Part shown: positions 5,219 through 9,977 of the stretch, one piece after another | Layout of the letters: every line of letters begins with the position of its first letter | Position numbering within the stretch: position 1 is the stretch's first letter | Origin: JBDUDK01 sp040002995 | Lineage (GTDB): Bacteria > Actinomycetota > Acidimicrobiia > Acidimicrobiales > Ilumatobacteraceae | Reading direction: 5' to 3' | NCBI GenBank assembly: GCA_040002995.1 | Contig: JBDUDK010000137.1 | Span: forward strand, 1-9,977 | DNA: 9,977 nucleotides | The notes under the pieces: generated by a model | The model's database searches: none | What the model saw: the letters and a program-made list of their open reading frames with translations, nothing else | Told to the model about the DNA's origin: nothing | Made by a program: the position numbers and the translations under genes

Positions 5219-6916
5219 TCAGTCGGTGGAACGCAGGGTGCGTCCGGCGAACACGCCGGCGTGTTCGCCATGGTCCAAGAACACCTGGCCGTTCACGAGT
5301 GTGTAGTCGTAGCCGCGGCCACCCTGCACATAGCGGCCGGCGCCACCGGGAAAATCGTGGACGTACATCGGAGACGAGAGGGCCAGACCGTCGAGATCGA
5401 GGACGTTCACGTCGGCGTACGCCCCGGGCGCGAGCACGCCTCGGTCGCGGATCCCGAAGAGCTGGGCCGTGTCGCTCGTCAGCCGCCGCACCGCCTCCTC
5501 GATGGGAAGCAGGCCGCGATCGCGAATCCAATACGAGAGGAAGAGCGTCGGCTGGCTGGCGTCCATGATCTGGCCGACGTGCGCGCCGGCATCTGCGAGT
5601 CCCAGTGTCACCAGGGGATCCGTGAGCATCTCGGCCACCGCATCGAGACTCTGATTGAGGAAGGGATACGTGAGCGTGAGGCGCCCTTCGGTCTCGAGCG
5701 ACAGGTCGATGAATGCCTCCACGGCCGAGACGCCGCGCCGGGCGGCGTGCGCGGCGAGTGAGTCCTCGGGGCGCATGTCGTAGCGCGGCGCGCCGTCGGG
5801 AAGGACGAACAACATGGCCGCGTCAAGGGTTGGGGTCGCGCTTTCGGCTTCGGCCACGAGTTCGGCGCGCTGTGCCGGATCGCGGAGCGCGTCAAGGCGT
5901 TCGGAGAGCGGCCGCTTGTGGAGCGCGCGCCAATTAGGTCCGCGGTCGAACGGGGTGCGGTTGGCTATGCCCAGCAGGATGCCGATGGCCCGTGCGGTCG
6001 TCTGCGGACGCACCGAGGCGCCGCGCTCGTTCTCCTCCTTGGTAAAGGTGATGACCCGTGAGTAGAGATCGGGCCGAGAGAACGACTGGGCCAGACCGAA
6101 GGTCACCGGCCGGCCCGAGCGGCGGCTGACCTCGCCCATCCACGCGACCTCGGCTCGAGTGTTCGGAAGCTCCTCGGTATCACGTTCGCCGAGACGACTG
6201 GCTGATTCGAACACGCCGCGTCCGTGTCGGCCGAGTACGTCACCGATCGCGTACAGCTCATCCGTCGTGGCGAACGTTCCCGGAACCGGCCGCCCGTCCG
6301 GAACGCGGTGCAGCAGCGTCCGCGACGTCGAAAAGCCAAGCGCCCCGGACGCCATCGCCTCATCGACATGGGCGCACATCGCGTCGATGTCATCGCCCGT
6401 GGCGGGGGTCTCGGCCAGGCTCCGATCGCCCATCGCGGCGAGGCGGACTGCGCAATGACCCACCATGCCGCCGACGTTCAGTCCCTTCGGGATGCGGTCG
6501 ATCCAGTCGAGGTAGCCGCCGTAGGAGGTCCAGTCCCACGGCAGGCCGTTCAGGATGGCGCCACGAGGGATGTCCTCGACGCTCTCCATCATCTCGGCGA
6601 GCGTCTCCCTACCGCCTTCCGCGACCGGGGCGAACGTGACACCGCAGTTGCCGAGAACGACGGACGTCACGCCGTGCCAGCACGACGAGGTCCCCATCGG
6701 GTCCCACGCGATCTGCGCGTCGAGGTGGGTGTGGATGTCGACGAAACCAGGGGTTACGAGCCGACCCTTCGCATCGAGCATCCGCGCGCTGCTCTCATCG
6801 ATGTGGTCCTCGATCGCGGTGACCCGATCGCCTTTGATACCGACATCGGCTCGCCTCGCCGGCGCGCCGGTGCCGTCGACCACGGTGCCTCCGCGGATCA
6901 CGACGTCGAATCCCAT
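5219..6916 (-). CDS. Amidohydrolase of the N-acyl-D-amino-acid deacylase (D-aminoacylase) family
   Basis: A 565-residue metal-dependent hydrolase of the amidohydrolase superfamily. The N-terminal part has FDVVIRGGTVVDGTG and the first metal motif GFVDIHTHLDAQ (H62, H64). GNCGV supplies C91, the position of the Cys ligand in D-aminoacylases. VGHCAVR (H154) follows. Toward the C-terminus are LGLADAGAHVGQIMDAS, and a final GVLAPGAYADVNVLDLD with a YTLVNGQV strand that closes the composite beta sandwich. Typical members cleave N-acyl groups from D-amino acids. Actinobacteria carry many divergent copies whose substrates are unknown, so amide hydrolysis is the safe statement. It leads a minus-strand operon with the maleylpyruvate-isomerase-fold gene and is divergent from the F420-type oxidoreductase. 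The ATG at 6916 is preferred over one two codons earlier (see the ribosome binding site). Confidence 0.9.
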   Translation of the reverse strand: MGFDVVIRGGTVVDGTGAPARRADVGIKGDRVTAIEDHIDESSARMLDAKGRLVTPGFVDIHTHLDAQIAWDPMGTSSCWHGVTSVVLGNCGVTFAPVAEGGRETLAEMMESVEDIPRGAILNGLPWDWTSYGGYLDWIDRIPKGLNVGGMVGHCAVRLAAMGDRSLAETPATGDDIDAMCAHVDEAMASGALGFSTSRTLLHRVPDGRPVPGTFATTDELYAIGDVLGRHGRGVFESASRLGERDTEELPNTRAEVAWMGEVSRRSGRPVTFGLAQSFSRPDLYSRVITFTKEENERGASVRPQTTARAIGILLGIANRTPFDRGPNWRALHKRPLSERLDALRDPAQRAELVAEAESATPTLDAAMLFVLPDGAPRYDMRPEDSLAAHAARRGVSAVEAFIDLSLETEGRLTLTYPFLNQSLDAVAEMLTDPLVTLGLADAGAHVGQIMDASQPTLFLSYWIRDRGLLPIEEAVRRLTSDTAQLFGIRDRGVLAPGAYADVNVLDLDGLALSSPMYVHDFPGGAGRYVQGGRGYDYTLVNGQVFLDHGEHAGVFAGRTLRSTD

Positions 6917-6922
6917 GGGCAT

Positions 6923-6928
6923 CCTCCT
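6923..6928 (-). promoter_or_regulatory. Ribosome binding site that decides the amidohydrolase start
   Basis: A perfect AGGAGG touches the ATG at 6922 with no spacer, which is unusable, but lies 6 nt from the second in-frame ATG at 6916, which is ideal. The protein therefore most likely begins MGFDVVIRGG. This transcript has a leader, unlike most first genes in the window. Confidence 0.75.
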
Positions 6929-6973
6929 CGAGTCGTCACGAGTCTGCCAGCGGGCCAGGGCCCACCCGGCACG

Positions 6974-6993
6974 GAGCCGTAGGGTGACGGCTC
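6974..6993. promoter_or_regulatory. Perfect 7-bp inverted repeat in the divergent promoter region, candidate operator
   Basis: GAGCCGT (6974-6980) and ACGGCTC (6987-6993) are exact reverse complements separated by 6 bp. The element ends on the base before ATG 6994 and encloses the TAGGGT -10 box, so a protein bound here would block transcription of the LLM/CoA-transferase pair and could also affect the divergent amidohydrolase operon. The size and symmetry suit a dimeric TetR- or GntR-type repressor. No such regulator lies next to it in this window. On mRNA it could instead form a start-codon-proximal hairpin. Confidence 0.55.
6980..6985 (+). promoter_or_regulatory. -10 box for leaderless F420-type LLM gene
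   Basis: TAGGGT ends 8 nt before ATG 6994 and sits inside the perfect inverted repeat 6974-6993. No clear -35 is seen at 16-18 nt upstream. The AGGG in the box could in principle act as a weak Shine-Dalgarno sequence. Confidence 0.4.
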
Positions 6994-7983
6994 ATGACGT
7001 TGATACGCATGGGCCTCCAGATACCGAACTTCACCTACCAAGGCGTCGCACCCGAGCGGCTTTTCGAAACCGTGGCGACGCAGGCGGTGGCCGCGGAAGC
7101 CGCCGGCTTCGACTCGATCTGGCTGATGGACCACTTCTACCAACTGCCGATGCTCGGCGCACCCGATACCGAAATGCTCGAGTGCTACACGACCCTCGCG
7201 GCAATCGCGGCCCGGACGAAGAAGGTTCGTGTCGGCGCGATGGTGGGTGGCGTCACCTACCGCAACCCCGCCTATCTCGCCAAGGTGGTCACGACGCTCG
7301 ACGTCGTCTCCGCGGGTCGTGCCATCTGGGGTATCGGCGCGGCGTGGTTCGAACAGGAACACGTCGGCTTCGGCTACGACTTCGGGTCGTTCACCGAGCG
7401 CTTCGAGAAACTCGAGGAGACGCTGCAGATCGTGAAGAGCATGTTCACCAACCACACGACGTCGTTCGAGGGCAAGTGGTTCACGGTTCGCGACGCCTAC
7501 AACGTCCCCAAGCCCATTCAAGCGGGCGGTCCGCCCGTGCTCATCGGCGGAAGCGGCGAGCGCAAGACGCTGCGGATGGTCGCTCAGTACGCAGAGGCGT
7601 GCAACCTTTTCGGCGGCCCGAACGACATGCGCCACAAACTCGAAGTTCTCGACGAGCATTGCGCGCGTATCGGACGCGATCCGAAAACGATCTGCCGCAC
7701 CCGGCTCGGCACACTCATTGTCGGACGAACTCACGAGGAGGCCATCGCGCAACGCGACGCGATCCTCGGCGCACGGGGGCTGACGTGGGATCAACTCCCG
7801 GCGGAGATGCAGACCGCTCTCTCGACTACTTTCGTGTTGGGCGGCGCTGACGAAGTCAGAGAGCAAGTTCAGGCATTCCTCGATACCGGCCTCGACGGCC
7901 TCGTGTTCAACATGCCCGGCGCGCCCGACCCTGAGACGATCGCGGTGGCGGGCGAGGTATTGACACCGGTGCTGCTGAGGTAA
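6994..7983 (+). CDS. LLM-class oxidoreductase, probably F420-dependent (TIGR03560-like)
   Basis: A 329-residue single-domain luciferase-like TIM barrel. Motifs are MGLQIPNFTYQG at the first strand, AAGFDSIWLMDHFYQLP (37-53), TYRNPAYLAKVVTTLDVVSAGRA, GIGAAWFEQEHVGFGYDF (113-130), and VLIGGSGERKTLRMVAQYAEACN (182-204). The last resembles the signature of a large actinobacterial group annotated as F420-dependent LLM oxidoreductases. They transfer hydride to or from coenzyme F420 (or use FMN), and substrates are mostly unknown. ATG 6994 is favoured by the -10 box 8 nt upstream; ATG 7009 is a possible alternative. Its stop is 5 bp before the GTG of the CoA-transferase gene, so the two are one operon and may act on one substrate (inference). 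Confidence 0.9.
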   Translation: MTLIRMGLQIPNFTYQGVAPERLFETVATQAVAAEAAGFDSIWLMDHFYQLPMLGAPDTEMLECYTTLAAIAARTKKVRVGAMVGGVTYRNPAYLAKVVTTLDVVSAGRAIWGIGAAWFEQEHVGFGYDFGSFTERFEKLEETLQIVKSMFTNHTTSFEGKWFTVRDAYNVPKPIQAGGPPVLIGGSGERKTLRMVAQYAEACNLFGGPNDMRHKLEVLDEHCARIGRDPKTICRTRLGTLIVGRTHEEAIAQRDAILGARGLTWDQLPAEMQTALSTTFVLGGADEVREQVQAFLDTGLDGLVFNMPGAPDPETIAVAGEVLTPVLLR

Positions 7984-7988
7984 GTGAC

Positions 7989-9167
7989 GTGGCCGACTAC
8001 CCACTGGCCGACGTCACGATCGTCGACCTCACGCGCGTGCTCGCCGGGCCCTACTGCACGATGCTGTTGGCCGACCTCGGCGCGCGTGTCATTAAGGTCG
8101 AGCGCCCGGGTCGGGGTGACGACGCGCGTCACATCGGTCCGTTTCTGAACGGCCATTCCGCGTACTTCGCTTCCGTCAATCGGGGCAAGGAATCGATCGA
8201 TCTCGATTTTGAGAGCGAGAACGACCGCCTCCTCCTCGACCGCCTCCTCGACCGCGCCGACGTCCTCGTGGAGAACTTCAAAGGCGGCACGCTCGCCCGC
8301 CTCGGTTACGGCTGGCCCGTGCTGCACGAACGGTGGCCCCGGCTCGTGTACGCCGCGATCTCGGGCTTCGGTCACACTGGTCCGTACGCCGAGCGGCCCG
8401 CGTACGACATGATCGTGCAGGCGATGGGCGGCATCATGTCGATCACCGGCCCCGAACAGGATGACCCAAGTCAGACTGACAGCAGAGCACCGACGCGTGT
8501 GGGAACGTCGGTCGGCGATCTCACCGCGGGCCTCTTCGGCGCCATCGGAATCCTTTCGGCGCTCCACGACCGCGAGCGCACCGGCGAGGGACGCAAGGTC
8601 GACGTTTCGATGCTCGACTGTCAGGTCGCCATCCTCGAAAACGCGCTGGCGCGATATTTCGCCACCGGCACCGCGCCCGGACCGCTCGGCGCTCGCCATC
8701 CGTCGATCACACCGTTCGGCGCGTTCGCGGCCGCGGATGGTCATCTCGTCATCGCCGCGGGAAACGACCAACTGTTCGTGCGCCTGTGCGAGGTTCTTGG
8801 CAGCCCGGCGCTCGCCGCCGATGCTCGGTTCGCTACCAACGGTGCCCGGACGGAGCACGAGTCCGAGCTCAAGGGGGCGCTGCAAGCGCGTCTTGCAGGA
8901 GCGACCGTTGCCGTCTGGCTTGATCGCCTCGCGTCGGTGGGAGTGCCCTGCGGTCCGATCAACGACGTCGCGGCGGTGGTCCACGATCCGCAGGTCCGTG
9001 CTCGATCGATGGTGCTACCCCTCGATGATCCAGAGCTGCCCGGCCTCCACGTCGCGGGCAACCCCGTGAAGATGTCGGGGCTTCCCGAACCGGGCTTTCG
9101 GCGACGTGCCCCTCGGCTCGGTGAACATCGCGTCGGCCTCGTGGCCGAGACCAACCCAGACGCGTAA
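7989..9167 (+). CDS. Class III (CaiB/BaiF/Frc family) CoA-transferase
   Basis: A 392-residue protein of normal length for the family. The start region LADVTIVDLTRVLAGPYCTMLLADLGARVIKVE is diagnostic. It is followed by FASVNRGKESIDLD, DVLVENFKGGTLARLGYG, ISGFGHTGPYAERPAYDMIVQAMGG, and RVGTSVGDLTAGLFGAIGILSALHDRERTGEG. The Asp of VGD (D177) should be the catalytic residue that forms the acyl-aspartyl anhydride, by analogy with formyl-CoA transferase. VPCGPINDV near the C-terminus is also conserved. These interlocked dimers move CoA between carboxylic acids; donor and acceptor cannot be read from sequence. The start is GTG, with GAGG (7977-7980) 8 nt upstream inside the end of the LLM gene. It is coupled to that gene and is probably the CoA-activation or CoA-exchange step of the same catabolic route. 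Confidence 0.93.
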   Translation: MADYPLADVTIVDLTRVLAGPYCTMLLADLGARVIKVERPGRGDDARHIGPFLNGHSAYFASVNRGKESIDLDFESENDRLLLDRLLDRADVLVENFKGGTLARLGYGWPVLHERWPRLVYAAISGFGHTGPYAERPAYDMIVQAMGGIMSITGPEQDDPSQTDSRAPTRVGTSVGDLTAGLFGAIGILSALHDRERTGEGRKVDVSMLDCQVAILENALARYFATGTAPGPLGARHPSITPFGAFAAADGHLVIAAGNDQLFVRLCEVLGSPALAADARFATNGARTEHESELKGALQARLAGATVAVWLDRLASVGVPCGPINDVAAVVHDPQVRARSMVLPLDDPELPGLHVAGNPVKMSGLPEPGFRRRAPRLGEHRVGLVAETNPDA

Positions 9168-9217
9168 CACCGCGCGTTCCCCGTCGCAGAGGCCGCTCGG
9201 CCCGGAAGGTCGCGCAC

Positions 9218-9223
9218 TAGCGT
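9218..9223 (+). promoter_or_regulatory. -10 box for leaderless PRC/MgtE_N gene
   Basis: TAGCGT is followed by seven bases (TCGCACG) and ATG 9231, with no ribosome binding site. It is the same hexamer that precedes the DsbA-family gene. The 63-bp gap after the CoA-transferase shows no clear terminator. Confidence 0.5.
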
Positions 9224-9230
9224 TCGCACG

Positions 9231-9977
9231 ATGGCCGCTGAACTCGTCTATGCGTACCGGGTCATGCGCCTCCCACTCCTCGACTCCGATGGCTCGGCGA
9301 TCGGTCGCATCGACGACATCGTCCTCGTCCCCTCATTACCGACAATTCCCCCACGAGTCGTCGGCTTTGTCGCGAGCAGCCAGCGCCGCAAGATCTTCGT
9401 CAACGCCGGGCGGGTGACCGCACTCGACAACGCCGGGGCCCGCATGCGCAGCTGGGACCTCGATCTCAACCCCTTCAAGCGCCGCGAGGGCGAGCTGCTC
9501 GTGGGCGCCGACCTCCTTGATCGGCGTATCGGCCACGAGGTGGTCACCGACCTCGCGCTGCGCCCGACCGCGGGCAGGGTCGCGACGTGGGAGGTCGCGG
9601 CGGTGGCGCTGTCGAGCCGTTCCCCCCTTCGTCGTCGCCGCAGCATCCGCATCGTCGACTGGGGCGAGGTGCGCTCGCTGTTCGCCATGAGTGAGATGGC
9701 CGCGGAGGTCGCGGCCCTTCGCGACATGCACCCCTCCGACGTCGCCGCACGCGTGCGAAGCCTCCCCCTCAACCACCGGCGTCAGCTGGCGGAGGTCATG
9801 GAGGACGAGCGTCTCGCCGACCTTCTCGAGGAGCTTCCTGAGGCGGAGCAGCTCCGCATCATCGAAGGGCTCGACCTCGACCGGCTCGTCTCGGTGCTCG
9901 AGGAGATGGAGTCTGACGACGCCGCCGACCTCCTCGCCGAGATGCCGGGCGAGCAGCGCACCCGGGTGCTCGAGGCG
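9231..9977 (+). CDS. PRC-barrel / MgtE N-terminal domain protein (partial, runs off the window)
   Basis: 249 codons are visible and the frame is open at the window edge. Residues about 8-60 (RLPLLDSDGSAIGRIDDIVL) and 88-150 (ELLVGADLLDRRIGHEVV) look like two PRC-barrel-like beta domains. From about 166 on there are MgtE_N-type helical repeats rich in Leu, Asp and Glu (HPSDVAARVRSLPLNHRRQL, ADLLEELPEAEQLRIIEGL, SVLEEMESDDAADLLAEMPG), the domain that binds Mg2+ and gates MgtE channels. In full-length relatives a CBS-domain pair follows, with or without the membrane channel, and neither lies in this window. A role in magnesium sensing or transport is therefore likely but not proven. The protein begins without a signal peptide. 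The start is supported by TAGCGT 7 nt upstream. Confidence 0.88.
   Translation, partial: MAAELVYAYRVMRLPLLDSDGSAIGRIDDIVLVPSLPTIPPRVVGFVASSQRRKIFVNAGRVTALDNAGARMRSWDLDLNPFKRREGELLVGADLLDRRIGHEVVTDLALRPTAGRVATWEVAAVALSSRSPLRRRRSIRIVDWGEVRSLFAMSEMAAEVAALRDMHPSDVAARVRSLPLNHRRQLAEVMEDERLADLLEELPEAEQLRIIEGLDLDRLVSVLEEMESDDAADLLAEMPGEQRTRVLEA

Noticed and set aside
4368..5306. Plus-strand open frame of about 312 codons opposite the maleylpyruvate-isomerase-fold gene
   Set aside because: Composition is Arg/His-rich shadow sequence with no recognisable domain. The minus strand has a ribosome binding site and family motifs.
6898..8984. Two long minus-strand open frames opposite the F420-type LLM and CoA-transferase genes
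   Set aside because: Shadows of strongly recognised plus-strand genes, with no family motifs or ribosome binding sites.

Overview
This is a GC-rich window, most likely from an actinobacterium. An Acidimicrobiia-like or mycobacteria-like relative would fit, but no rRNA is present to settle the taxonomy. Pointers are a mycothiol-type maleylpyruvate-isomerase-fold protein, a DsbA-like protein resembling the mycobacterial mycothiol-dependent nitroreductase, two luciferase-like (LLM) oxidoreductases, a PRC-barrel/MgtE_N protein, and many starts that look leaderless. I see no insertion sequence, phage gene, CRISPR array or toxin-antitoxin pair. The content is mostly chromosomal housekeeping and catabolic genes, and I do not see a convincing new multi-gene system.

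Layout. 1-117: a tRNA-Ala(UGC) on the minus strand. 118-556: a broken DUF1905/YdeI-family gene on the minus strand, with one nonsense and one frameshift lesion. 610-1254: a DsbA-family protein with a CPWA motif. 1261-2220: a minus-strand GlxA-type AraC regulator, convergent with the DsbA gene and divergent from a DinB-fold gene (2291-2761). The DinB gene overlaps by one base a 57-residue Cys/His-rich mini-protein (2761-2934). 2972-4237: an LLM flavin-dependent monooxygenase. 4238-4400: a convergent intergenic region with direct and inverted repeats and a G-rich tract.

4401-9167 holds two divergent gene pairs. The minus-strand pair is an N-acyl-D-amino-acid-deacylase-type amidohydrolase followed by a maleylpyruvate-isomerase-fold protein. 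The plus-strand pair is an F420-type LLM oxidoreductase followed by a class III CoA-transferase. They share a 77-bp divergent region with a perfect 7-bp inverted repeat that abuts the LLM start codon and overlaps its probable -10. I infer a small catabolic module (hydrolysis, redox step, CoA activation), but the substrate cannot be told from sequence. The window ends inside a PRC-barrel/MgtE_N gene (9231 onward).

The most striking sequence-level pattern is in the starts. Genes that begin a transcript repeatedly carry TANNNT exactly 6-8 nt before the start codon and no Shine-Dalgarno sequence. Genes inside the pairs carry purine-rich ribosome binding sites. This predicts widespread leaderless transcription and helps choose the starts.
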